64,000 nucleotides of DNA from Fistulifera solaris (taxonomy: Eukaryota; Bacillariophyta; Bacillariophyceae; Naviculales; Stauroneidaceae). A program made the position numbers and the translations under genes. Below, piece after piece: positions 53,565 through 64,000 of this stretch. The DNA is taken from assembly GCA_030295235.1 (NCBI GenBank), contig AP026137.1, positions 434,001-498,000 on the forward strand, written 5' to 3'. Position 1 is the first letter of the stretch, and every line of letters starts with the position of its first letter. The notes beneath the pieces were generated by a model. The model had not been told where the DNA came from and searched no databases. It saw nothing but the letters and a program-made list of their open reading frames with translations.

Positions 53565-55960
53565 TTAGCAAATTACACAGGTATTTTGGCTCGATTGTGA
53601 GCCAACCTGTAAATGATCCTGACCGTTCAGATGTCTAGTCAGCCATGGGTGATGCATCGCTTGTTCGACGTTAACTCGCTCGTTCGGGTCTTTGTGCATC
53701 ATCTTCTTCACCAAGTCCTTGGCAAAGGTGAAACTTTTGACCAATCCTCATCAGGAAAATCTACCTCGGCAACTTTATTGGCCTCCACAAGTTCCGCATC
53801 GGTTTCTCCATAAAACGGTTCATATCCACAGAGCATAACGTATAGTGTCACGCCAGCGGAGAAGACGTCGATCTTGTTATCGTAGCCACCGTAGACACCA
53901 GCAGTGAATATTTCTGGAGCAACGTATCCGGGTGTACCGCACCGTCCTCTCACTTTACCGTCTACTCCAACGAATGTGGCCATTCCAAAATCCCCTACCT
54001 TTATAACAGTATCGGAACCGGAGCTCATGAGGAGATTGGCAGGCTTGATGTCGCGATGAGCAATCCCTGCTTTTTTCATAGCTTGCAGACTTTGTAGCAA
54101 GTCCTTTAGGATTCTAGCGGCGTCCTTCTCTTCCAAAGCACCCTTAGCTTGCGTGATATGATGAAATAGATCGCGTCCGTCTAAAAGCTCCAATTCCAAA
54201 ACAACGTGCTCAGACGTTTCAAAGAAGCCCAGTAATTTAACTAAGGAGGGCACAGTCGGACCGTACTTCACAGTCAATACGCTTTGCACTGATGCTTCTC
54301 TAACAACTGTATCTGCTCGCTCTCTGCCCTTCATGACATGTCTCCAAAACTCTTCCTTTTTGAAAACTTTTAGAGCTCTGTCGCAGTGCTGCGATGGAAT
54401 ACTCCCAATTTGCTTCTGTTTGCGACGCCCTTGGTACACCGAAGAGTACGCCCCAGTTCCCAGCGGCTTCTCTGCATTGAACTCATACATGAAATCAAGA
54501 TTGAGTAGACCAGCCCTGTTTATGCAAGATATCCATAGTTCCCTTTCTTCCGGTTTGGCTAAGCAGATAAGGAGAAGCCTCGCATCTGATTTCGCACAAG
54601 GGCTTCCATAGCATCGAACTTGAAGAGCGTTATCAAACAAAGGGTGCTGTTCTGCAACCGCGTACTGCAAGTGCATGTACCCTCGCGGTCTTGATCCCGA
54701 TGTGCGATCCTCTGTACTGCTGAATTCTAAAAGACAATTTTGATATAAAAGTAGCTCAGCGGAAGACCACTCCTCTGATGACATGTGATCGTTAACCTTG
54801 CTCATGTCACATATAAAACATGGCCCGAGCAATATCGTGTTGTATACGGCAGAGTCGTCGGTGGTAGCGTCTGAGAGATTAATGAGTTGATGTGCCCAAA
54901 GCGATACAGGAGAGTCCGCTACAATCGCCGGTCCCATGAGATATCTACGTGCATTTTGCCATGTTTCCACACCAAGAATAGGCTTCAGCACTCGACTTCC
55001 GGTAGCATTAGAAAAGTCTAAGTGATCCAAGCGATCCACTGAAGCCAATCTGTTCCCTGGCTGCAGTTTACGGGCAAAGAGCCCAGATGTAGCGAGAGCA
55101 CTTCGCTGACGATGAACCCAGGACGTCGACGGGTCGTCACCGAGGAAAGCTGAATTAGCATCACTGCCTGTCGCTGATGAGTTATGAAATTCCGTGAAAG
55201 CTTTTTTCATAGCAGATGCAGATCTACTGAAGGCTGCATTATTTTCTTCTCGGAATAAATCGGCGGTGAGTCCAGTCGACTCAGTGTAGCTAGAAGAGAT
55301 TTGTGTAATATCTTCTTCCTCTTTGCATGTTGCAGGTATCGCTCCACTAGTCTCTAAAGTCAAAGTTGTGGTGGGGCTAGGATTGTTCATTCGAAACGTG
55401 TCATTGACAGAACGCGAACGAGCAAGGCTCAAACTGTGAAGGGATGGAGGAGCATCCATGTCGTAGGGAATGGCGTGCCGACTACTCCCTGGGCTTTTTG
55501 GTGTCCCATGATGCCGAGCTCCATCGAGTTCATCTGTATGGGAAAATGACTTGGCCCGCCGATCATGGCCCTTCCGCATTGTTTTCTCGGATGAACGGAA
55601 CACATTGCCGAAGAAACCGCCTCCGCGAACAGAGTGCTCATCTGCCGTATAATCTCCCTTTTTAACAGCAGTTTGGGTAATTTTCGGTAAATCAGGTAAT
55701 GGTGTTCCTTTCTGAGAAACCGGTCCCTGTCCTTTTGCGCTCTTTTTCGCTAAGAAAGAACGGTACTGCCGCTCCCACGTTTTTCGAACGGGCGAATCCG
55801 GACTCGGAATGGGTAATCGCGGTGTATCATCTTCCTCTATGCTCAACATCGATTGCTTACGATTGACTTCAACACCAGTTCCGCTCGAGATGCTCCGATG
55901 TCGAAGACGGCGCCCTATCAGTGATTTATTGTTCGAATCTATCGAATTGGGTACGCTCAT
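53565..55960 (-). CDS. PH-domain protein kinase, CaMK-like
   Basis: About 800 residues. The N-terminal ~330 are Ser-rich and probably disordered. A PH-like domain follows (about residues 340-480, ending LAKPEERELWISCINRAGLL). The Ser/Thr kinase domain has GTGAYSSVYQG (Gly loop), ALKVF (Lys), HRDIKPANLL (catalytic loop), DFGMA (Mg-binding) and GTPGYVAPEIF. The activation and G-helix region (KIDVFSAGVTLYVMLCGYEPF) is CaMK-like. Near 53727 one base is missing from a GG pair. With it the protein continues AKDLVKKMMHKDPNERVNVE and HPWLTRHL and ends NTCVIC at 53565, which completes the kinase fold. Without it the last helices are lost. The start is the ATG of MSVPNSIDS. A terminal Cys (CVIC) might be lipid modified; this is speculative. 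Confidence 0.85.
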
Positions 55961-57105
55961 CGCTCTTGAAAGGTAAATCGACAATAAACAGCTCAATCAA
56001 ACTACTTTGTTTCTCAGATGCCACTAAAATTACTTCCGCTTAGCCAGCAGGTAGGCGCTATGTTTTCCGTGCGTTGTGTGAGAACTGCTACCAATTCAAA
56101 GATATTACTATTGACAATACATCTACCACCCATCTCATCCTGTGAATCGATGGCGTCGATGTCGATGGTCCATCAAAAAAAAACTTTGTTCTCCCTGTTG
56201 AAAGAAGTAAACAGTAAACCGGCATCGAGATTCATCGTAAATCTATACTCAGTTAACGTCCGGTACCCACAATATAGCATTATATGTAAAGGGTAGGCGG
56301 ACAAACGGAAGGATGGACTATGACGAACAATGTAGGATGAGAAATGGAACTCTAATCGAGACAAGGGGCAAATGTCCTCGCCTACTTTCTTCCTTCATCC
56401 TCCCTCCACCTCTCGGAAGTTCCGGGACTTTGAAAGAAGTTGGTGACAGGTTCTCTACCACGAACTTCAGGTGTTAGTCTTTGTTGTGCTAGACGTATGC
56501 AGACCGGAGACCGGATAGAGACAGGATACTAAGGGGCTTACCAGGTGCTCGTATTCCAATTCCAGGGGCTTGAGAGGTTAACCTACAAGCTTTTTCTATC
56601 AGCCAATCGTCGACCTTCTTTTTTTTGAAGCTGCGGCCAATTCTCCGTTCCTTAGTTCTCGGCGATTAGCACAAATAGTTATAATCTCAATTAAACCTTT
56701 TCATGATTATTCTGAGACAATGAGGTGATCTTACTTGGGCACAAAGACACTGTTTTACTCTTTGTCGCGGATTGACAATCGATGCGTGATGCGGACGCAC
56801 CTGACTCTAGCTAGAGAGACGCCGAAGGTCGAGCCAATCCCTACTTTGATCTTTCTAAGCCATCCCATTCTTTAATAATGATCTTTTATGTGCGATGAAA
56901 TACAATAGGATTTGTCTTCATTATTGGCGACAACAATTGACACGATGACATTCACTATCTTTCACTGGTTGAATTCTTGGTTGAATTAAAATGCCTAGAC
57001 GATAATTAACGCAGTCATGCATCGTGTGTCACGAGTCTCGCGCGAATAAAGTGGACCGTTACAGTTTAGAGCGAGAAAATGCGCGGTACAAAAAAGTCCG
57101 TTGGA
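55961..57105. other. Intergenic, no gene seen
   Basis: This 1.1 kb lies between the kinase start and the MULE inverted repeat. The ORF at 56018-56296 has no coding features. Confidence 0.35.
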
Positions 57106-57138
57106 TAATCCGGTTAACGTGCCCAACCGAATACGTCA
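57106..57138. repeat. MULE terminal inverted repeat, left
   Basis: 32 of 33 bases match the reverse complement of 62303-62335. Confidence 0.85.
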
Positions 57139-57556
57139 CATCCATTACCGGTTGGTCTGTCCTTCCCCCAATCCAGTCCTTCCGTCATCCGGTTTTCGAC
57201 CAATCTTTTCACGCCGGGCAAGCAAAGAAAAAACTGTCGAAGATGTCCGTTGCGATCTAAGTAAATCATCTTACTTAGGCAAACAATCGTTTTTCGTTTG
57301 AAATTTTCCAACAGCCAGTTTTTGGGTGGAGAGTGGAGAGCGCAATCTTTCATTGCACAACCACACAAGCCAACAACGCATAACATCATGACCCATATTC
57401 CATTTACTCTCAATTATTTCAGCAGCAGGAGACTCGTTGCATTTGTTGTAAGTTATTCATCAATTGGTCAATATGATTATTATACCAATCTAACGCCTGT
57501 GTTTGCTGTTCATTTGAACACCGGCATGTGATCGTCTGGCTTTTATCGAGCTTTCA

Positions 57557-58430
57557 ATGTGAAGGACGTCGAAGACATTCCCTCAATTTTTCAACGTCTA
57601 TTGCAATCAAACAGGTTCTCTCTAGGTTTTCAAGTGCCCTCAAGGTCATCTAGAACCCTCAAGAGTGTCATTTATACCTGCTCGTCGCATTACTCAGGCC
57701 AGTTACTGTTGTCGACAGCGCATCTCATTTTCAAATGAGATGGGTGGAAATGTCTACCACAATTAGCAGTACGTTGAGGCTCTGATAGTGTTGCGGGTGT
57801 TATTGTGGACACAAGAGAAGGCTCTCACGATTGCTTTGAAGACTATGCGGCTTTGGTATTCCTCTCTTCGTTGCTTGATCAAGTTGTTGTTGAAGACGAC
57901 GAACGGCATTCCCTCGACATTTCACCCGTCTTTTGCAATCATACAGGTTCTCTCAAGGTTTTCAAGTGCCCTCAAGGTCATCTAGAACCCTCAAGAGTGT
58001 CATTTATACCTGCTCGTCGCATTACTCAGGCCAGTTACTGTTGTCGTAGACAGCATCTCATTTTCAAATGAGATGGGTGGAAATGTCTACCACAATTAGC
58101 AGTACGTTGAGGCTCTGATAGTGTTGCGGGTGTTATTGTGGACACAAGAGAAGGCTCTCGATTGCTTTGAAGACTATGCGGCTTTGGTATTCCTCTCTTT
58201 CGTTGCTTGATCAAGTTGTTGTTGAAGACGACGAATGGCATTCCCTCGACATTTCACCGTCTATTTGCAATCATACAGGTTCGGGGAGTGTCTACCGCAA
58301 TTAGCAGTATGGGGAAGTGGCTTTAGTCACTTTGAGGCTCTGATTTTGTGGCGGGTGTATCCGTGGACACACTATCGCAGCTTTCGTTTTCCTCTGTTGA
58401 TTGATCGAGTTGTCGTTTAGTATCATGCAC
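57557..58430. repeat. 332-bp tandem repeat, about 2.5 copies, inside the MULE
   Basis: CAGGTTCTCTC-type starts lie at 57612, 57944 and about 58277. Copies 1 and 2 share long identical stretches (for example AACCCTCAAGAGTGTCATTT). Copy 3 lacks the middle part. Confidence 0.8.
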
Positions 58431-58809
58431 TGTCTTTTGATTGCATATGTTGAACCAGCATTGAATCTTCCAAAATTCGTGCTATCGTTGGGTCAGGTTG
58501 CAGGTTTCGTATGGTATCTTACCTGCAAGGTTTGCGTATCTCGTGTCGAATGATTCTCAGTTTCCAACTAGCTTTCCACTTTCGTGAGGAATTTCGAGCA
58601 TTGATCTCAAAATCCATGCTGTGGTTGTTTGACCAAGCTGTCGGGTTCCTACCCTTTTGAACGAGCAGCTCATGCGTTTTTCGTCCAGGTTTCTCTCTCA
58701 ATCGAGCTCCTTTGCCAATAAATTTGCTTCGATGATGGTAACTAAGTTCGATGTTACATTCTTTGTCACACCTCACGTTAACTGTTATAACATGTGATTA
58801 CATTAAACT

Positions 58810-61800
58810 TCAGAAAGAACTTCTTTTCCCATTATAGCGTCGGTCGAATTCATTTGGTTGCGTTGCCACAGCACTGGACACATATGTAGCCCCTGCAATG
58901 GATGGAGCACTTTCTGATGTCATGCGCTGGACATTCTTTCGTCGAATCAGCTTTTCAAGACATGCTTTTAACTCTATAACATCTTCTTGCGTAAAATTTT
59001 TGTCAAGAACGCGGCAACAATCTTTGTAACTAGCATTCGTAGCATTGAAAAACGAGTGAGCTTCATTTCCAAGGTTGGGAATATTGTCGTCATCATCAGC
59101 ATCGTCAGCAATGTTGCCAGCATCGTCATCCTCTTCATCCGAGGCTTGGGTTGCTTGTGTACATTCTCTTCGAAGTCCAAAGCTATCACAGTGGTAGTAG
59201 GCTTCAATCCATGCTCTGATATCTTCGCCGGATCTTACCACTATTGTCTCGCTCGGTACAGCGCATTGACTAGACGATCAACGACTGGTTTGTCTTGAAA
59301 CTTTGAAGGCACTGCTCTTGGGATGGTAAACATAAACTCAGAAAGCGTTCCAGGAAGCGCCGGTCCTCTTGCATCGCTGGTCTTGAGCTCCTCAAACAGG
59401 CGATGTAGCGATGGAAATTCAACTGGTCTTTCACCGTAGTAAGCATAGGATGAGTGCCAAAAGAGAGCAACATCGTTCTTCTCCGGGCCCTCGTAATTTG
59501 GAAATTCGTCTTTGAGAACTGCAAGTGCATGGCAGCATGGGAATCCAAGCCGTTCAAAGGCACAGCACGAACACAACAATCTTCCTTCTGATACAGTGAC
59601 ATGACGGACGTGTTCAAAAATTGGAATATAACCACTCATTGGAGAGTCATCTTCTTCATGCCCGATTTCGCTGCTTTTGCAATTGTCTTTCACAATAACC
59701 AGCCATTTCTCTGGTAATTCACGGAAGATGGAATAATTGAGCGATCGCTTCCATTGGTTTTCCACAAGAGCAAGGCATAGTTCCGTCACATTGTTTCTCA
59801 ACGGTAGCTGCGACCACAGAACCTCTTTTTTAATGTCATTTGCGGCCTTCTTTTTGATGGAACTACATTTAGCAAACAGTTGCGTGTTCATTGCACTTGC
59901 TGCTTGAGCTATGCTATGACTGGCAAGAACAGCAGCACCATGGCTCTTCAAACCATTGTTAGTTCCTTCGTGAGCTGTATTCATGTGGGAGTCAAAATGC
60001 CGACATCGCTTGCGAATGTAGTGCGCATAGTATGGCTGCAATGGCTCGACGTGCCCTCGAATCCAATGAATTACATCTCTGACTTGATTTTCTCCCTCCT
60101 TGAATATACTTTTCACACGTTCCAATGAAAGATATCTCAACAATAGAGCCTTTGACACCCTAAGCTCTTCCTCTGACTCACAAAATCCTGGTCTCATCCA
60201 GGAGTATACGAAAGCTTTCAAGGTCCTCTGGAATCTTTCGTACTTTTCTTCATTTCCGACAACAACGTCTGACTTTCCTGGACCGTGCCTCGAATACCCT
60301 TTGTGTACAATGTGCCACCCGCGAACGAACACGAAGCAAAGCGTTGGAAGTTCGTGGTGGTGCTGTCCTGTACAACCTGTTCCAACGTCCGCCGCATAAT
60401 TTCCACTTTTTCAAAAGTCTTCCGCATTTCTTCATGTCGCAGATCTTCGATTTCATCCCGCATGTTATCGACTTCAGTTGTCTCTTGCGAGTCACCATCC
60501 GTAATGATCAGATTGATCCTTTGGAGATATTCGCTGTAAGAGGGACGGAAGAACGTCCTGGAATACCCATCGAAAAGAACATGCTTTTTCATCGGGAAGT
60601 AGCACACTTAAAAACACGATTTGATTACCATGACTTTCTCTAATCGAAAATGTGAGGAGGGGTCTTTTCTCTCTGTTTGTGTCCTCTGTAACATCACAGT
60701 AAACAACTTCTGGATAAAGCTTGAATAGGGCGTAATGCATCGTTCACACTCCAAGCGATTGCAACAACCATCTTCTGCTCTGGTTTCAGTCCCAGAATTG
60801 ACCCACGTCTCTCAATGGCTTGTCTTCTCATTTCTGCACGCGCAGGGAGTCGCGAGTATTCTTATCAGCATAGATGTATGTATCATCGGGATCGAGGACA
60901 TCGGAAATCTCCGGCACTGTTTCAACCGCAACAGCAAACGATTGCAAAAAGCCATCTCGGATGTTTGTTTCTTGTGTCAACACCTCGTCTTCAAGAAGGG
61001 CTTGTTCCTGGACATGTGCGGGTATATTCCCAACGTCCTGCCTATTCTCGACATCCTGCCCATCAGGGCGACTCATCGACATCGTCCGGTTGTGAAATGT
61101 TAAGGATCTCATCATACAAAATAGCCCAGCTGTACTTGTCAGAACCTTTAAACTTAGATATCAAATCATCCATGCAGGTAACATTAGCGATACTGGTAGC
61201 ACCAGGATTCTTGGTGTTCTTTCTTGATATGTAGCGGAACTGACTTCTTTCAATGTAGTGCCCAAGTCTCTCTTTGACAATCATACATCCCGCACCATCA
61301 TTGACATTTGCTGCAGCAATTGAGGTCATGATTTCTTTTCATGTGGCTCAATTACACGGGAAGGGATTCTCATGTCTTCCACTCCCAGCCGAGGGTGATG
61401 TTCATGGCTGGCACAGCCAGTGCCAAGCATCACATAGTATCCGATGTCATCCCATTTAACCGTGAAAGCGATAACGACAAACAAGATTTAAATCGGTAGG
61501 TCGGTTAGTCCGAGAAACGCCCTGTCAAGCTTCAGTCCTGCATACGAGTTTTTCTTATTGTTATGCAGAGATGTGTTTCGATACTTTCTCTTGCGGTTTG
61601 GGTTGTTAGTTCCGTCTTTGCCATTCTCTCCAGGTTTATAAATACGGTGCCTAGGACACACAAAGACACGATCGTCAACTGGCCCTCTGGCTTTGTTACT
61701 GGTGCTTCCATTGGGCTTGATTTCGTGACCATTTTCAAAAGCTGCTCTGATGAGATCTGTTTGCAGCTGCTCCAGAACTTTGTCACCCTCGACAGAATCA

Positions 61801-62127
61801 TTTTTGCCGGTCTATTAGCTGGCGGAGGATAAACTTTTGGATCAAGTACAGTCTGCATGATCGGCTGTAATTCTCACCTATGAAAGCATTCAAGTCAAGT
61901 TCTTCAAAGCGATCAGGAACTTGCCCAGCACAAACAGTCAGCTGACACTTAAACGGAAGCTTTGGCGTCCAGCAGGCGTTTGCTCTCAAATCTTCAAGAA
62001 TAGAGGAAATATCCGCTTGGATCGACTCCGTCTCAATGTTGTTTGGATGGAAGGGCATGTTGCTGTTGTCAACTTGTTGCATACAATTGTTTTCATTATC
62101 CTGAATTGGCGTTGACCAGCCATACAA
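58810..62127 (-). CDS. MULE transposase, interrupted
   Basis: Read from 62127 downward the pieces follow the MULE order. There is an N-terminal region, then a zinc-finger-like segment (LVCRYRF, KWDDIGYYVMLGTGC, HEHHPRL) of the FAR1/MULE kind. The DDE domain follows: YPEVVYCDVTEDTNREKRPL has the first Asp, LIITDGD the second, RGWHIVHKG is the His motif and NTAHEGTNNGLK the Glu. A SWIM zinc finger comes next (LLCSCCAFERLGFPCCHAL, C-x-C ... C-x-H), then an acidic C-terminal part (SDEEDDDAGNIADDADDDD). The frame is broken about eight to ten times, mostly by single-base changes in short runs as in the host genes nearby, so the real copy may be less damaged than it looks. The largest intact piece is 59241-60332. 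Confidence 0.78.
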
Positions 62128-62302
62128 GTACTAACCCCAGTGCGCACCGCCCAGCTCGTTCATTGGAAAAAAAACCGTTTGTGCGAGCAGGCCGGGTCGT
62201 TTTTTGAACTGGCCGGTTTTAAAAAAGAGGTTGGGAAAATGTTACACGTGGCATTATTAAGTCCCGCTTCGAAACCGGTCCGATGTTTGATATACGTCAT
62301 CA

Positions 62303-62335
62303 TGACGTATTCGGTTGTGCACGTTAACCGGATTA
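62303..62335. repeat. MULE terminal inverted repeat, right
   Basis: This is the inverted partner of 57106-57138. Confidence 0.85.
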
Positions 62336-62673
62336 GTTGTTTGTCCGTTTCTGTCTTGGCACTACACTGTACTATCGTAAAGTCTGTACTGTAGCACAAC
62401 ACTGCTTCTCGACCGGCACCCCAACATGCAAAAAAAGATGCGGAGAACCAGAACCAAACAGAGCGCTGTTTATGCGACCGCGCTCTTTGTTTTGCCTGCG
62501 CATCTTTTATTTTTGCTTTTGCTTATATGAAATCGGTAAAGAGCTACCCCGGAGTCCGGAGTACGCTTTTAAAAGATAAAATACAGCCTAGCGGAATACC
62601 CTGTTCAGAGTGTGGTCGAGGGGGCGAAGCAACTAGTAGCTAGGAGTATTAGATTATTTTTTTCCTCGCAATT
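62336..62673. promoter_or_regulatory. Upstream region of the DUF6824-like gene
   Basis: Only 338 bp separate the transposon end from the next start codon. No motif is recognised, but the insertion lies close enough to affect expression. Confidence 0.35.
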
Positions 62674-64000
62674 ATGACAAAGGCCTCTTCAGAATCAGCA
62701 AATTTGCACATGGATTTACAAGCCATTGCGTTAGCAATAGTAGCAGGAGAAAAGTCGGGACTGCCGTCAGTGTTAACACCGTTACCTGTTGGATATGAGC
62801 CTCGTAATCGAGATGTATGCTGCGGTCGTGGGAAGCGAAACTGGAATCACGAAGGAAACGTCTGGTTCAGGAATTTGATACAAGCGAACGTAGATCGATA
62901 CGTCCAGGCTCCCTCAAAGACTGATAAGACTGCGGTAGTCATTTCCGTGGTAGAACAGGTGCGACAGGAGGGCGCATTCTTTGTGAAACAAGATGACGAT
63001 TCCGGGAGGTGGTACGATATTGGGGATATTCAGGCCAGAGAAAAGGTGGGGCATTCTCTTCGTGATCAAGTAACGGCACAGAAAAAGAAAGAAAAAAGAA
63101 GGCGATTCACTTTCTCCTCCTCGTTCACGGACTCCCCCTCCAGAAACCGTGCATAGCTTCGTGTCATCTCAACATTCTAGCTCTTCCGTTGCTCAACACC
63201 TTGTCGATCAACATGCTGCTGCGAATCTAATAGCTCCTCAAATGGCTTTTTTCAATGCCTGCGCCCACCATCGGTGGCATCAGTGCAATCAATATGACCG
63301 ATGAAGTTCGCCAGAGTATCAATTTTCTGTATGGAAATTCGCAAGCGTTCACTGACATGCAAAGTCAGCAAGCACCGTCGCATCAGTTACAGCAACTAAA
63401 TGTCGAACAATTACAAGATCTGCAACCAACGCCAATACATCCACAGTTGCAGCAGCAATTCCGGAATATGTATCAGCAGCCGCCTCAACTCAACGCACAA
63501 CAAGTAAACCGAATGCCGCCCCCACTGAACCCTGATTATGGATATGGTGATGTCGACTATTATGCCGAACAGACGAGAAAAACACGCGATGACAATGATG
63601 TCGTAGATCGCCGCCGGTCGTCTCGTGAATCTGTTGAAGTTCTAGAGAAGTTCGGGCGTCGCCCCTCGTGGCGAGCCATGAGTATATCGTCGTCTTCAGC
63701 CAAAGGCCTCGTTAGCGATATACACGACTTTCAGGCCGAGTTTGGAGACGATCTGTTCGATGACTTTGTGTTTGATCGCCGCCGATCTTCGATTCAACCT
63801 TTTTCTATTCAAGCTGGTGCTGTCGATGCACGTCGAATGTCTGCAATGAGTATGGGATCTGCTATGGGGGACTCGTTCGGTGATCTAGACAGCGTTCCAG
63901 GTCTTATGCCGAATGTTCAATTCAACAACAATTTCCGTTCTTCAATTCGAAGAAGCTCGGTTAACTGGATGAGAGACGTTCAACAGCAATTTTATGAATT
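62674..64000 (+). CDS. DUF6824-like protein, 3' partial
   Basis: The N-terminal domain (about residues 46-130) has the motifs of this family, which I know chiefly from diatoms: RDVCCGRGKRNWNHEGNVWF, VVISVVEQVRQEGAFFVK, WYDIGDIQAREKVGHSLRDQ. A basic segment follows (KKKEKRRR). Beyond it the frame shifts in an A-run near 63090 and a T-run near 63250. The intended frames read SLSPPRSRTPPPETVHS and then MPAPTIGGISAINMTDEVRQ, a long Gln/Ser-rich region (QLQQLNVEQLQDLQPTP) and RRRSS repeats that look like kinase target sites. The gene runs off the window at 64000. Composition suggests a nuclear regulatory protein, but no function is established. Confidence 0.75.

Larger units (their letters stand above)
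57106..62335 (-). mobile_element. Mutator-like DNA transposon (MULE) with 33-bp terminal inverted repeats
   Basis: The ends are 57106-57138 and 62303-62335, inverted copies of 33 bp with one mismatch (outer part TAATCCGGTTAACGTGC). Between them the minus strand encodes a MULE transposase. A clear target-site duplication was not found next to these ends, so the true ends could lie slightly farther out. The left third (57140-58800) is non-coding and contains a 332-bp tandem repeat. The element separates the kinase gene from the DUF6824-like gene. High inverted-repeat identity suggests a young copy. Confidence 0.8.

Noticed and set aside
56018-56296. 92-codon plus-strand ORF upstream of the kinase
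   Set aside because: No motif or homology is seen, and it overlaps the kinase 5' region.

Overview
The window looks like nuclear DNA from a diatom, probably a pennate of the Phaeodactylum kind. This rests on compact genes with short GT-AG introns (69-128 nt), an SQD1 sulfolipid synthase with a diatom-style plastid presequence, a DUF6824-like protein, and long secreted Pro/Thr/Ser-repeat proteins with Lys/Ser-rich basic domains. The species is inference; no marker gene is present.

Layout. 1-19 kb is a dense run of housekeeping genes: a choline-transporter-like protein (5' end outside the window), TFIIH subunit Tfb5/GTF2H5, a small Cys/His-rich protein, a staphylococcal-nuclease-like protein, a GDSL/SGNH hydrolase, a pyrimidine-nucleotide-type SLC25 carrier, a methyltransferase, a GAF-TPR protein, ribosomal protein uS14 (RPS29), a G-protein alpha subunit, V-ATPase subunit d, and a PARP-zinc-finger/PADR1/HhH protein. 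19-21 kb is gene-poor and holds a 782-bp hAT-type non-autonomous transposon. 21.2-48.3 kb is a same-strand tandem family of six genes (A-F). Each encodes a secretory or hydrophobic N-terminus and a Pro/Thr/Ser-repeat mucin-like region; five also have a Lys-rich domain. They share a promoter motif, 3' flanks and near-identical internal blocks. 49-56 kb holds SQD1, a trypsin-like protease whose C-terminus repeats the PT linker plus Lys/Ser tail of the cluster, and a PH-domain protein kinase. 57.1-62.3 kb is a Mutator-like (MULE) transposon with 33-bp inverted repeats. The window ends inside a DUF6824-like gene.

The most interesting region is the PT/Lys-rich cluster with the tailed protease. Its order of signal peptide, R-x-L site, Lys/Ser-rich domain and mucin-like repeats recalls silica- or cell-wall-associated precursors of diatoms (silaffins, cingulins). 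A nearby secreted protease with the same basic tail could share their destination. This is inference from architecture only.

Caution: many genes carry one-base indels in short homopolymers that break otherwise well-conserved proteins. Most are probably base-calling errors of an unpolished assembly, so gene models here are given across such breaks.
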